The position numbers and the translations under genes are program-made. From Sipunculus nudus (taxonomy: Eukaryota; Annelida; Sipuncula; Golfingiida; Sipunculidae), in the NCBI GenBank assembly GCA_026874595.1, contig CM049306.1:80070142-80134141 (forward strand): DNA of 64,000 bases, in the 5' to 3' direction. The notes beneath the pieces were generated by a model that had not been told where the DNA came from, searched no databases, and was given only the letters and a program-made list of their open reading frames with translations. Numbering within the stretch: the first letter of the stretch is position 1; each line of letters starts with the position of its first letter. Shown here piece after piece: positions 47,883 through 60,211 of the stretch.

Positions 47883-49839
47883 ACACACATATATACAGTG
47901 AAATCTCGCCTGACGACGACTTCGTTATGACGACCAAACCGCTAAATCGACCACTTTTTTGGTGCCGGACTAATGTAGATCATCGTTAAAGAGTCCCGCT
48001 AACCCTAACACTTTCTATGTTACAGCTTTCACTGTACACTTTGTTAAATAGGACAATCTAACACTGTAGTTTTACATTCATGCCGGCTTACAATGCAATT
48101 TATCCAAAGAAAAAGTTGGGAATGCTATCTGTTTGTGTTTCCATTGCAAATACGGTATCTGAAAGCAAGATTTCCAACGAATGTTAACACTGACTAAACG
48201 CAAAACATTTTTTTTATCTATGTACTCTTGGGACAAATAAATATTGTGCAAACGGGCGACCTTTTCTCTTTCTTTTCTATACTAGTCGAGACGCAACACA
48301 ATTCTTGAAATGGTTCATACGATCAATATAAAATTTAGTCAATTTTACCTACTTTTTAGAATTAGGAAACTGTGTCATAGCACATATAATAATAAATGTT
48401 TATTCAAATACCCTAAAATGCCTACTAATGCTTACTTTTTAATAACAAAAGTAAAATTATACTTCTATGTATTTCCCTGGATCACGATGTGTTTTAAGGC
48501 TATGGACCGTGGATATTCCCCAATGATTAGTTTTAATGTATGTACCATCAGGTAACCTGGTACAGATCAATGTACTTTGTCTCTAGTCGTCTGAGACTGG
48601 CCTTGAATTCTTGTACAATGTGTTTATTGTTTAAACACGTACCATCATATTACCTGGTACAGATCAATGTAATCTGTCTGTAGTCGTCTGAGACTAGCCT
48701 TGACTTCATGTACAATGTGTTTATGGTTTAAACACGTACCATCATATTACCAGGTACAGATCAATGCAATCTGTCTGTAGTCGTCTCAGACTGGCTTTAA
48801 CTTCCTGTACAATGTTTTTATTGTTTAAACATGTACCATCACGTTACCTGGTACAGATCAATGTAATCTGTCTGTAGTCGTCTCAGACTGGCTTTCACTT
48901 CCTGTAGAATGTGCTTCCTGCTCAGGCCTTTTCCGTTTGGGTTGCCCGGGTCCATCAGAGAGCGGCATTTGGTGGCGATCACCATTTTATCCCTGTTTTG
49001 TCTGCAAAAGAATAGAAAATGAAAAAAGAAATCTAGAGATTGACATATCTGTGCCAAAAGGAGTTATTAATTCAGTTTATTAACTAAACTTATTAAATGT
49101 TTAATATTTTGCCTGGTGAACGTCTGATTTAGCATTAACTAGTTGCCACTGGACGAGGCAACCAGTGTCACTCATGTTAGGCGAAAATGGGCACAAAATG
49201 ATCCTACACGCACATGTAGACTGAAACAGTATTTACCATATGGTTCCGACATACATCCAGAGGGAGCATCAAGTTCTGTTATACTACGAAAGTGAAAGTG
49301 AAATACCTCGGTCTGTTTGTCAGCATGTTTATGCAAAACGTTCGGAACAGATTATGTTGCAATTTTATGGAGGATAAGAAAAACATTCCACTAAATTTTG
49401 GAGTTAATCCTGGATCAACTAAAAAATAGAAATCAAACGATTATGTCCTATTGTTACGGCTATTTAATAATAATAGAGCTATATAATAATAAAGCGGGTG
49501 GCAATGATCATCCGGCGGGGATTTAATGTCTCCCACATCATCTTGTTACATATGTTGTTAGAAAGAAAACCATGCTGCCGCTGGTTGAAGCACGCATATT
49601 TTTTTTAACATTCTGTTACCCAGACAAACATACGGAAAACAAAGGGCCGAGCCGAATATGTACATGGACCTTGCCACAGAAAAGTTAGAGACCTACCGTT
49701 TCTGAAGCCAAGTACCAATGTATTCTTCAGATTTTCCATTACTGTAGTTGTTTGAGGTGTCGATGAAGTTCCCTCCGAGCTCAGCGAATCTGTCCAGGAT
49801 CTGATGTGCCTCCTCTTCTGTACTCTGCTCCCCCACGCC
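43388..49839 (-). CDS. Aldo-keto reductase (YajO-like / Kv-beta-like group), N-terminal exon not found
   Basis: Six exons join in frame: 143, 154, 174, 98, 170 and about 140-200 bp, about 290 residues. Aldo-keto reductases are cytosolic (alpha/beta)8 barrels that reduce carbonyls with NADPH. The catalytic tetrad is visible: Asp and Tyr in [12 protein letters not shown], Lys in VIATK, and His in DLYQIHNW formed across an exon junction. Further landmarks are [33 protein letters not shown] and [15 protein letters not shown]. The sequence GLSRKHI...[14 protein letters not shown] is typical of the bacterial-type YajO-like AKRs often annotated in molluscs. The start codon and the first strand (usually LG.SG..VS...LGT) are missing, so an upstream exon is expected above 49.84 kb. 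The substrate cannot be told from sequence. Confidence 0.92.
43923..44092 (-). CDS. AKR exon e
   Basis: This 170-bp exon reads [20 protein letters not shown], then a segment ending [20 protein letters not shown] is the conserved start of the cofactor-binding loop. The donor is GTAAGG. Confidence 0.92.
44700..44975. repeat. 142-bp tandem duplication in AKR intron
   Basis: GTGAAAGATAACCGTGACA ... CCCCCAGTGTTCCTTGGTTA ... GGAACAGGTGGAAGTTCCTT occurs twice in direct order. Confidence 0.9.
45103..45200 (-). CDS. AKR exon d
   Basis: This 98-bp exon reads [20 protein letters not shown], then [12 protein letters not shown]. The acceptor is TTTTTACAG and the donor GTTAGC (phase 2). Confidence 0.92.
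46440..46985. repeat. Dispersed repeat copy in AKR intron
   Basis: This is an inverted copy of the family at 39 kb: AGAAGTTTCTAGGTCCAGCG, TTTACGATTTGTGCC, GTTAACGGACGACC and a GTGATCGCTTTCGCTC ... CAGCTGAGC terminus. Confidence 0.75.
47460..47633 (-). CDS. AKR exon c
   Basis: This 174-bp exon (58 codons, phase 0 at both ends) starts [10 protein letters not shown], supplying the catalytic His. It continues [18 protein letters not shown] and ends YNPWVTLQ. The acceptor is TTATTAG and the donor GTATTG. Confidence 0.93.
47690..47880 (-). repeat. tRNA-derived SINE-like piece with (AT)n
   Basis: On the minus strand GGGCTCGAATCCC (about 47722-47734) resembles a pol III B box, with TGGCTAGTGATGC-like text upstream. 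An (AT)n tract at 47832-47880 borders it, as in the copy near 7.3 kb. Confidence 0.45.
48542..48832 (-). repeat. Three 97-bp tandem copies of the exon b / intron junction
   Basis: Units start at 48542, 48639 and 48736, and the next unit position (48833) is the genuine exon b boundary, so the period is exactly 97 bp. Each copy reproduces roughly the last 60 coding bases of exon b ([18 protein letters not shown] with substitutions) plus its GT donor. None has its own obvious acceptor. Confidence 0.9.
48848..49001 (-). CDS. AKR exon b
   Basis: This 154-bp exon reads [20 protein letters not shown], then [19 protein letters not shown] and TDYIDLYQ. The Lys of VIATK is the catalytic lysine. The donor is GTAACG in phase 0. 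Its 3' part has been copied three times in the adjoining intron. Confidence 0.93.
49697..49839 (-). CDS. AKR exon a
   Basis: This 143-bp exon begins [20 protein letters not shown] and contains [20 protein letters not shown], which carries the catalytic Asp and Tyr. It ends with two bases (CG) before GTAGGT. It starts in phase 0. Confidence 0.93.
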
Positions 49840-50637
49840 CTGATTTAACCAGAAAGAATATAATAAAGAACTGTGTGAGTTGAACTCCTGTTGTTGAGGA
49901 CAGACTGTATTATTCAGTTATAATACTACTGTTTTGCCCCCCCCCCCACCCTCCCCGGCCCCCACTTTTTGTCACTGCATACCGTAAAGTGCTGCCTTCT
50001 ATTAATCATTACTTTATGTCGCTCTCATATGATGACTGTATAAATAAACAGACTAGCCATTGTTTCTGATACTAGAAGATTTTTCATTTTTTTTTCTTGT
50101 GTATGACTGCCACGGTGTTGAGCTAGTCTTTGGTCCTCAACACCTCTTGCACCGGTAAGCTGTGTTTCCACTTATCCGGACACGGAAACGGACACATATG
50201 GGTAAGGATACGTTTAGCGTGATTCCACTTGTACGTTCGCGGTGAGATGGCCTCACGGCTAAAGTCGGAGTACAAGGCTTAATTGGGCCTAAAGGCAATT
50301 AAAACAAATACAATAAGTGTAATGTAAAGATATATCACCATATATTCTTGTAATTTATACAAAAGTCGATTCACTGCCGATGGGTTTCGAACCCACGATC
50401 ATCCTATTTCCGGTGTGGCTGCCCTAACCACTCTGCCAAGCTAAATCCCCAGCCCCTCTGTATTTGCACACTTTTATAGAAACCAGCGAAGTGACGTCAC
50501 CGAAGTGACGTCATAGTCTCACCAACTGCATGTGACGGCACGGCAACTTTGCATGCTGCAGGGACAGCCGATGGCCTTATATGGTGTGCGGCATATATTT
50601 CAATAAATATATAAATAAATAAATAAATATATATATA

Positions 50638-50693
<56 letters not shown>

Positions 50694-51590
50694 CGCCAGT
50701 ATAGGATGAATATAATGCACCTATTTGTTTCCTGCCCTGAATACCTGTGATGTTATATATATATAGTCATATAATAACGAGATAATTAATCTCTTTGCCC
50801 TTTAGCATTGGTAGTGTCTGGATTGAGTGACATGCTCTGCTTGTCCCTTTGTTTGGATAATGGTAAGGGGAATCGACCGGGTTTGTAGTTTGAAGGGGAT
50901 TTCACAGGGAACACGAACAATTTTCAAATGGCGAATTTCGAACAAAATGGCAAAAGTCCAACATTCGGAGAAGTTTTTCTCCGAATGTGTCCCGACAATC
51001 GAGGCGAAAATCATTCTTGCGCATTTTTTGCGAAATTCTCCCAACGTATGTGCGAATGTCCACAAACACGAAGAACACGCAGCTAAAGTACGAACAACAC
51101 GAATGCGGCGCGAATCTCAAACAATAATTGTGCGGACATTTCACGACTCATGCAAACTTTTGCGCATAGTTCACGAATAACGAACGTCCTGTGACATGCG
51201 TAAATATGCGACCGCCGTTCCGACCCATGCTTGGGCAGTATACAAATGCCATGTAATGCATAAAAGTGCATTACCAGAATCAGTTCTTGCCAAGAGGTCA
51301 GTGATGTCCTGCCTGGCCATAGATGAGTAAAGAGGAAGCTTTTAATATTGAAAAGAAGCGAATATCGAACGCCATGCGCCATTCATGCGACATTCGTACA
51401 AATGTCGCGCGATTAATTTGCTACCGACGTGAAATGCTCGCGTTTGCTCTTTGGCAAAGACACCTGTTCTAAAAAAATACGCGAACAGGTCGTAAATAGG
51501 TCGAGAAATAATCAGATAAACGCATTCCAAACCTTGCGCACTTTTGGCGAACTTTTTACAGCCTAAAAAAAACCAATGTCGGACTTTGCC
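49840..51590. other. No gene identified; includes SINE-like copy and (AT)n
   Basis: The missing first AKR exon was not found here. An (AT)n tract lies at 50628-50691. Several short frames on both strands around 50.8-51.5 kb share a sequence rich in CGAA/TTCG words and show no domain. Confidence 0.5.
50365..50452 (-). repeat. tRNA-like sequence with A and B boxes (SINE-like)
   Basis: On the minus strand TAGCTTGGCAGAGTGGTTAG is an A-box region and GGGTTCGAAACCC a perfect B-box stem-loop, with a tRNA-Ser/Leu-like spacing. The expected acceptor stem partner of GGGGATT is missing, so this is more likely a SINE head than a working tRNA gene. Confidence 0.55.
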
Positions 51591-52830
51591 ATTTTTAGTT
51601 CAGCTGACTATAGCGATCACCCTTTGTCGGTCGTCCGTCCGGCTGTCTGGCCATCCGGCCGTTAACAGGGCACTAATCGTAACCGTTGGACCTTGAAACA
51701 TCTAACTATACATCCAGGGAGATCTATAAAAATTCTTCTTGGAAACCTGAAATTGGGTCTCTGTTACCCATATCCCCGAGCTATGAGGCTGGTATAAGTA
51801 CCCCCAGAATAATTTTAAAAAAATGTTAAAAAAGCTCCAAAATCGGAAGAACTAATGCATTGATCGCCATGATTATTTGCATGCATATTGATCATGGAGT
51901 GTTTCATCATTTCCTGCTGACTGGTTGCGCCACCTGTACTTTTCCCCCATTTTTAACGCATTTTTTCTCTAGTTTTGAGAACTTTAATTGAAGCGGTCGT
52001 CGGTAAACAGGGCACAAATCGTAACCGTTTGACCTTGAATCTTCTAGCTTTACATCCTGTGAGGTCCATGAAAATATTCCTTGGTAACCTCAAATTAGTT
52101 CTCTCTTACCCATATCTTCAGAGCTAAGGGGCTCATAAGTACCCCGAGAAGAATTTGAAATTTGATACAAAAGCTCCAGTATCTGAAAAACTAATGGATT
52201 GATCGCCATGATTGTTGCATGCATATTGAAAATAGAGTGTTTCATCAGCTCCTGCAGACTGGGGGTGTCACCTGTATTGATTTTTTAATTTTTACACATT
52301 TTTTTCTCTCTGTTTTTCGGGCCTTTAACTGAAGCAGTAACCTGTTAATATAGCACAAATCGTAACCGTTTGACCTAGAATCTTCCAACTTGACATCCAG
52401 GGGCATCCATAAAAAATCTTCATGAAAACCTGAAATAAGGTCATAATGACTTATACTTTGTGAATTATGAGCCGAAAACATGATGTTTAAGTAACCAGTG
52501 AGTTAGACGGGGCACACATTGTACCCATTTGGCCTACAATCTTCTGAACTGACTTTCAGGGAGGTCCATATAAAATCTCCTTTGAAACTGAAATAAAGTC
52601 ACTGTGACCCCTTTTCTCTGAGCAGTTGGGCTAGTAATTATATTAAAAATTTTATACAAAAGCTCCAGTATCTATATAACTAATTATTGATTGCCATGAT
52701 ACTCTCATGCATATTTATCATGTAGTGTTTCAAATGGAGTGTTTTCATGGAGAGTTCCTGCAGACTGTTGACACTATCTGTATTTTTTTCTATTTTTACA
52801 TATATTTTTTTTAGAAAAAAAAGGAGGGGG
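51590..52830. repeat. Dispersed repeat, multiple copies in tandem
   Basis: CAGCTGACTATAGCGATCACC starts the block. GGCACAAATCGTAACCGTT, CATCCAGGGAGATC-type and GCATGCATATTGATCATGGAGTG phrases follow and recur near 51.67, 52.01, 52.34 and 52.50 kb. Confidence 0.8.
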
Positions 52831-55200
52831 TTAGGGTTAGGGCTACGGTCCTGGAAGAAAGGTATCACGAACGGATTTTATTGAAATTTATTATGTAGGT
52901 TTGTATTGTGAAAGTGTCTACGAAGTATAATTTTGGTGTAAATCCAAGTAAATAATTCCGGAATTACTAGTGTTTTGTAGGCTTTTATAGCAAACTTTAC
53001 CACTTGCACTTGTTTCATGTGACCATACAGCCATCGGTCGAGCGTGATCCGTTACTTCAGAGGTGACAATGACGTCAGTCTACGTGCAGTTTTCCTGTAA
53101 GATGTCAGTTAACCAACGTACATAATTAATGGAGGGGGGGGGGGGCAGGATGGTTGTCATATTGTTTGCTGTGAAAATGACAGCAATACCACAATGTCAA
53201 GGGTGTTTCTCAAAATATTTTTAACTAAAAAGTTCCCAGGAGTAACACAGGTTTAATTAACATTCCAAGGCACCTAGCGCTACTTAAAAACACGATCTTC
53301 CGCGCAGGGACTGCGTCCCCGTATTTGACGCTTGTTTAATCGATCTGGTATCCAGAAGGTGTCTGAGATGTCCCTATAATAAGAAAGTTCTAGGGAGCAC
53401 AAAGTGGAAAGTTAAAGTGTAATACCGTATATTAGTATATAGCTAAAAGAATTTTGTATAGACTCCATTATTTTATCCCCGGTTTTGCTATATCTAAATG
53501 TTTATCCACTTGTCAATATTTATCTTTAATTATTCATTTATATATGTATTCAGGTCGGCCTGAAGTAATAAAATGTAATAACATGTTGTCCATACTCGGA
53601 GTGTAATAATACAAGCTGAGTGTCTTTTACACTCCTTATTCTACTGACCGACTTCCAGAAGCCGAATATCTCGCAAATATAGTATATAAATTATACTGAA
53701 ACCGTTTACATTTTTATATCATCAGACGTCCAAGCAACCAGCCGTCGCTTGGCGTTTTCGGTACTCATTACCGTTGGGCTGTACATTCTTGGCCCCGTGC
53801 CAGCACCCTGGAGGCATTATACGACAGGGTCGATCTAAATTACAAGCCGTTGATAAATGGTGTGTGGTAGAACGAATGTAACATGAACTCTGTAAGAGGA
53901 GGGCAGGCTTGAATATGCGTCTTCACTGCCTCGGGCACAGTGTCAAAACCAGTTTATGATTTATTTAAAGAGTCACGGTTTGGACTGGGAAAATACAAAC
54001 TCACCTGCCATATTCCAAACGTAACAGTGCCCAGGCAAATATTCGACACTTTTAGGCCACAGTTTCTGCTAAGAAACACGTACTCAATTTGTGGTTTGAT
54101 ATCGGCCATCTTTGGTTGTTGTTAACACGAAGGACCGCTGCTGTTAAATATCACATGAGACGTCATGTATATTTCAATGCTGAGCTAAGGACAAGGTCCT
54201 CTGATAAGGTATGTCAGCCATAGTACAACCACGAGAGGCCCAAATACTCTATTCATCGTGATAATTTTTTTCCAATGAGCATAGACAAAAACACAGTGAA
54301 ACTCATCGATGATCCTTAACTAATGTGAGTGAACTTACGTATGTGTATAAAGTCACCTGCATGCCATTTATTGTCAAGAATGGCCCCATTGTTATTATGC
54401 AGTTGTATGCATTGTGTATGGTTCTTTAGGTTGATCAAAATATAATAATGCTAATGCTTCTAATTATCTTTGTTTTTTTTTTCTTCTTCAAATGAACCAG
54501 CAGACGAATTGAAATTCGAGTTCTGCTATGTATCGGAGACTTTTACATTCTTAATGTACTGAATTGGCAACACAATATTTCTACGGTAAGTTTAACTTAG
54601 AATACCATATAAGTGTTGTCAACATGGATGTGTTCACGCAATTCTCTTACTGGAAAAGCTAGAATTATAGATCTTTTGGATAAAACTGTACAGTTGCTTT
54701 GTACATATCTACTTTTTTAATAGGACATCTTAATTATGTTGCCCAGTATATTCATTTTCGTTTTCTCCTCAAGTATAGCTGTAAAGTTAGCAGTTTTAGC
54801 ATCTGCTGATTATTGGTACATATCTTATTTATTTGTCTAGTTGCTTTTATACACATATTTTAAAGCCTAGAATCTCCCATTTCATTTCGAACATGCAATA
54901 TATCCTTTGCATATTTAATATCATACAGTATTTGTCTTGCAGCACAGTTGCATGGTAGGTTTTGAAGTTAAACCGTATTTTACCTAAATATATTAATTAA
55001 AGCTAACAATTCTGAGCCCGGATTTGCTCATTGCTGAGCGAGATCATTATCGTCAGATATTAACAGCTGCTTATAGAAAGCTGCGACACCGCAGTGTAAC
55101 AGTAGCATTTATAACTTTACAGTACATGAAGGACCCCATGATGTCGGCGAACCTGATATTTTATTTTATAGTATTATATAAACAAGTGACATATGGGTCA
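52831..55200. other. No gene identified
   Basis: Mixed sequence with a TTAGGGTTAGGG pair at 52830-52841 (too short to be telomeric) and a poly-G tract near 53135. No exon could be supported. Confidence 0.5.
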
Positions 55201-57440
55201 TGACGCTCAGCTGACTGACATGTTGACAATATGTCCTTGCACAGGCAACTAATGAAGATAATGTAGGTGGCATCATCATTCTTGCATATAAGCTTAAATT
55301 CAAGACGCATAAGCACACAAAATTTAACTAGACATTTCTTGGCACCACAGGTGCCATAGTATCCCCTTACAACCCCCCCCCCCCCCTCCATTTTCAGAAG
55401 TATACTGACACTTGGCAAGCCACCATGGTTTCTTCCATCTGCCAACATGAGAAACGATATTTTCACCAAATATGGAAACATTCAAGGTCAAGGCCACTCT
55501 CATAGGAGAGGTCATGATCTTATTTTAAAATACCTCATCCCATAACCTACATCTGTGAAATCTGTCCATAAGTGTTTGACTTATAATGCTCACAGTACTG
55601 TCAAATGTCAATGATGGGGTATTTAAAGGTAACAGGAAAAAAAAAAGATAATAGGTGGCGCCACCAATTTCCGACATATGACAACGCTATCCAAGATCTT
55701 TGGTCAGCTTGATTTTTGGATCAACCGATGTTTGATTTCTTGGAATATTTAAGAATTTGTGTGATTTTCCCCCCAAAATAGACCTTTTCAAGGTCAGGGT
55801 CATACTCCTAGGAAAGGTCATGACCTCATTTTAAAAAGGTTTCGTCCTCTTACCCATATCTATGTACATGTCAAGTTTAGTAAAGATCCGTGAATTTTTT
55901 TTTTATTATTGCGCAGACAGTATTTATCTGCGGCGGGGGCGGTGGCTGGACCGTCTGAATCTTTGGATTACAATAACAAGCCAACTAGCCTTTTTATCAG
56001 AAAATCTGGTAATTTATGTATACTTGATACAATATTTCTGGAGTGCTCAAACACGCCCCGTAACTCGGAGGATATAGATCACAATAACCTAATTTAAGGT
56101 TTCTGAGAAGAACATTTGAGGAAGTGTTAGGATGAAGAGGTTCATGACTCGAGCCTTTACGGGTACGATTTCTGCGAAAATTCGTAAAAAATAAGATAAT
56201 TACAGGTGGGGCCACCATTTATGCCCAGTAGCTAAGGATCATCAAGACTCATAAACACACCAAACAGGATGACAATCCATCAAGCCGTTCCTGAGGAATC
56301 TGACAAATAGTGTATATTTTTAAAATATTCTTGAAGGGTTAAATAGGCTCCATAACTAAATAAAATATAGACCACAGTGACCTAATATAGGTTTCTGAGG
56401 AGAACTTTTGAGGATTCTAGGCTATATAGTTATGATTTGTGCCGTCTTTACAGACGGCCGGTCGGCCGAACAAACGACAGACGAAGGGTGATCGCTATAC
56501 CTCAACTGAGCTAAAAAAATCGCAAAAATTCGAAAAAAATACAGGTGGCGAGACTGGTCTGCAGGAACAGATGAAACACTCCATGATCAATTTGCTTTAT
56601 GCTTTGGTATCAAATTATCAATATAATCAATTATCAATATTATTATACCGGGGGGGGGGGGGTACTTGTAAACCCCATTTTTTCAGAGATCCCCCTGGAT
56701 GTCATATAAAAAGATTTTATGTCCAATCAACCAACGATGTGTGCCGTATTACCGGACGACGGCATCTTTGAAGATCTCAAAAATAGAGAAAAAAATGCGT
56801 AAACTTTCGAAAAAAAACAGGTGGCGCCACCTGTCTTCAGGAACTGCTGAAACTCTCCATGATCAATATGGGTGCAAAGAATCATTGCAATCAATGCATT
56901 GGTTAAAGAGATACTGTAACTTTTGAATCAATTTGTTTATTATTAAGGGGGCACTTACAAGCACTACAGCTCTAAGGATATGGGTAACAGAGACCTAATT
57001 TCAGGAATCCAAGGAGATTTGTCATGGACCTCCCTCGATGTCAAGTGAGAAGATTCTAGAGCCAACGTTTACGATGTGTACCCTGTTACCGGACGACCGC
57101 ATCTTCAGAGAAAGATCTCAGATAAAAGAGAAAAAATGCGTATAAAATTCGAAAAGAATACTTGCGGCGACACCAGTCTTCAGGAACTGATGATACTCCC
57201 CATGATCAATATGCGTGCAAAGAATCATGGCAATCAAAGCATCTGTTTTTGAGATACAGTAACTATTGTATCAATTTGGATACAAAATCAAGGAGATTTT
57301 TCAGGGAAATCCTGGATGTCAGGTAAGAAGCTTCCAGATCAAAAGGTTACGATTTTTGCCATATTAACGGACGACCTCCGTGAAGGTCGCTAAAAATAGA
57401 AAAACATGCTTTAAAAATTCGAAACATACAGCTGGTGCCA
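55200..57440. repeat. Dispersed repeat copies with GGTGGCGCCACC palindromes
   Basis: AGGTGGCGCCACC-type palindromes occur near 55655 and 56820, and related phrases near 56205 and 56545. They are followed by CATGATCAATATG and GTTACGATTTGTGCC phrases of the 39-kb family in inverted order. CAAGGTCA...GGTCATGACCTC phrases occur twice (55480, 55790). Confidence 0.72.
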
Positions 57441-58440
57441 CCAGTCTGTTGGAACAGTAGCGATAATATCGGATGTTAAAATTAGGTCTTTGGTTTAATC
57501 ATGGATGTGTAGGCAATTCAGAATTACATTAATGCTAGGAACTTTCAATAGTTTAATAAAATATCAAAGGCAACGAAAAGATAATTATCTTGTGTTGACA
57601 TCGCCTAAAAAGTCACTTATACGATTCCTATTCGGAACTAAACACGTATTTTTCATAAGGGTCCACTCAAGCGTTTTTCAAACTTCAACAACTTGAGGAA
57701 CAACAAACTTAATCATGTAGGTAAATAAAGATACTCTGATTGGTACTGATAAAATAATCGCAAGTCCTGTCACCTGTCCACTTTCCTGAATACATAATCT
57801 CGCTGCGAACGTAACTAAGCGCAGACGCGTGATTGGATCTGTTGATTGCTTGTGGGACCACCGTTGGCGTTTTCAGAGTAACAGCTAGTGTCCTTCTGCA
57901 CAAAAAGCGTTTCGTAGTAATATATGCAAAGAGAGGAAATCGCCAGGTCATCATAGAGCCTTTTGACGCTCTGATGTGCAAATAGCAGGGATTCACACTG
58001 CGAAGCTTACAGAGCTTTAGTTATAAGTGCCAACACGGAAATACGTGAAACGGTGCATGGAATCACGTTTATTGACGCATTTTAATAGCAAACAAAAATA
58101 CTAACGCCCTGGCAGGCCTATTTTTACAATACTTCCATGATTTTAGTCTTGTGTTATTTTTTTCCACAAAAAAAGGACTGTTGTCAAATTCCATGTATTA
58201 TCAACTTTCACACATATAAGAACGCGATGGTATTACAATTTTGTGAAATATGTGTCCTATTTACACGATTAACCCACGTTTAAAATTTACTGATGGAAGT
58301 TTTGACCTTAGTTTCATTTGAGCATCCACTCCAAGAATGACGCCTTAATATTGGATTGGCGGATGTATTATAAATCAAAATATCATAACGTCGTAACTGA
58401 TGTATTCTGGATAAAACCTCACCTATTACCTTGATTCTAT
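57440..58440. other. No gene identified; holds one copy of a short segmental duplication
   Basis: 58025-58230 resembles 61780-61990 (see findings). No exon was recognised. Confidence 0.5.
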
Positions 58441-58910
58441 AGCAGGACGCACACAGAGAGATCGAGACGAGATCGGGACGGACCGGACAGGACTAAGAAT
58501 TCTGAATAGTCCGGTCCTAGACCGGAATGGACTCGTTTCCATGGTACTCATATATACATAATATTAAAATAATCCTTTAAAATATTATAACATCACTATA
58601 TGAAGTAATAACTGATATCAATGATCTTTAAATGTATAAAAGTATTTAAGGGGGAACTTGACCCTTTGCTTGCGCCCCCTACTGAAGGTAATGCACATTA
58701 AACATTTCTTGTGGAGTAATATTGTCATAAGGCTACATATTTTCCCGTTTGTGAGGTTTGTTGTCCAACGTCATCGCAATAATGGTAGAAATTCTCAGCG
58801 AAGCAGTTTTATTTAATAATTCTAAAACCAGTAATAATTTTGACTTAGAAATTTTCAAACAGAATATTATCAGAAAAGGTTCATGTGCAGGAACATACGA
58901 ACGGCGATCG

Positions 58911-60211
58911 CTGGGTCTGTCTAAATCGCGATGAATCCGCGGAGAGATGGAGAATTAGCGGAGAATTCGTGAAGAATTTGCGGAGAGTTTTTACATGCAG
59001 TTACTTTTAAATACACATTAAAATCACTTAAAATCTCTAACTATTATACTCTTAACATATTTGCATAGTGAATACATGTTGAATGAACGAAAAAATTAAA
59101 AATCTGCACATAATTAAGTAGTTTATGCTTAACAATGTAGACTGAATGCGTTACTCAAAATCTAACACCTGTCCGAGTCACCAGCTAATAGTAAAAACAA
59201 TAACAAAACCATGCACGTGTATCAAATCCACAGGTGGTAAACGATATATATAATGTAATAAATAAATCATAATTTTACCTACATTTACTGGTAGATAAAA
59301 AAAAACACTTTCACCATTTATAGTGTATAGACCCAATTTACATGTACAAAAAAAGTGGAAACACAAACATTCTACTTACACACTTAAAAAAATAGCACTT
59401 TTAAAAAAAGTGAATATATATTGTGATCACAATTAAAAAATATATTTTTCTTATTCTGTACAAATTACACCACACTGCTTTCTGACCATAACAATACAGA
59501 GTATGATATTAAAAAAAATTAAAACTATATCAAAATGTACACATACATTCAGCAATGGTAAAAGGACTTATTTGTACAATCTTTACAAAACCATATAATT
59601 AATTAATTGTTTTAGTTATTTTAAAGACATATACACATTTAAAATGAAAGGACTTATTAAATATATATATATTTTTTTATCACAACCAATCATCTCTTCG
59701 AATACATCTCTTTTAATCCACATTCATATTCAATCCGAATGGTTACAGTTGCATTATATTTAAGCTTTGGTATTCTAGGAGAACGTTTTGTTTTAGGAAA
59801 TGGTGTAAAAATGTCTAAACTGTAACAAGAAACTAGATGTTGTTGCATTAATCCATTGTTAATTTTTTTAAATTTGTTTATATTCCGGATTGAATAAAAA
59901 TCAACTGAATTTGCAATCGCAAATAGCCCACAGTCTCCTGATGCTATTCGTTGTCTCTGGCATAGCACAAATATAATATTAAGAGAACAACCTGCTTGCC
60001 CAAACAACTGAGAGTTGAATTTTATGTGAATGTACATAATTTTATTTATTTCGGTGAACAAATATGTTAAGAGTAATTAGGTTGAAGATTTTAAGTATTT
60101 CAACGTGTATTTAAAAGTATAAATGCATATATAAACTCCCTGCAAATTCTCCACGAAGTCTCCGCAAATTCTCCATCTCTCCGCGGATTCTTCGCGTTTT
60201 AGACAGACCCT
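58911..60211. mobile_element. Inner 1.3-kb DNA transposon-like element with long TIRs
   Basis: Inverted ends of about 85 bp include GGGTCTGTCTAAATCGCG and AATCCGCGGAGAGATGGAGA on the left, and on the right (other strand) GGGTCTGTCTAAAACGCG and the same AATCCGCGGAGAGATGGAGA. CGATCG borders both sides (58905-58910 and 60212-60217) and may be the target duplication. The interior is AT-rich with one notable minus-strand frame. Confidence 0.82.
59690..60061 (-). CDS. C48/Ulp1-like cysteine protease fragment in transposon
   Basis: A 123-codon frame contains QRQRIASGDCGLFAIANSVD and then MQQHLVSCYSLDIFTPFP. The Q....DCGLFAIA motif is the active-site Gln/Cys region of C48 (Ulp1/SENP) peptidases. The following M..HL..C....PFP pattern is common in protease-like ORFs of invertebrate mobile elements. 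The His/Asp part is not visible, so this is a C-terminal piece or a split gene. The start is not certain; an intron or upstream frame may supply the rest. Confidence 0.55.
   Translation of the reverse strand: MFTEINKIMYIHIKFNSQLFGQAGCSLNIIFVLCQRQRIASGDCGLFAIANSVDFYSIRNINKFKKINNGLMQQHLVSCYSLDIFTPFPKTKRSPRIPKLKYNATVTIRIEYECGLKEMYSKR

Noticed and set aside
52830-52845. TTAGGGTTAGGG as telomeric repeat
   Set aside because: There are only two units, and they lie inside a dispersed repeat region.
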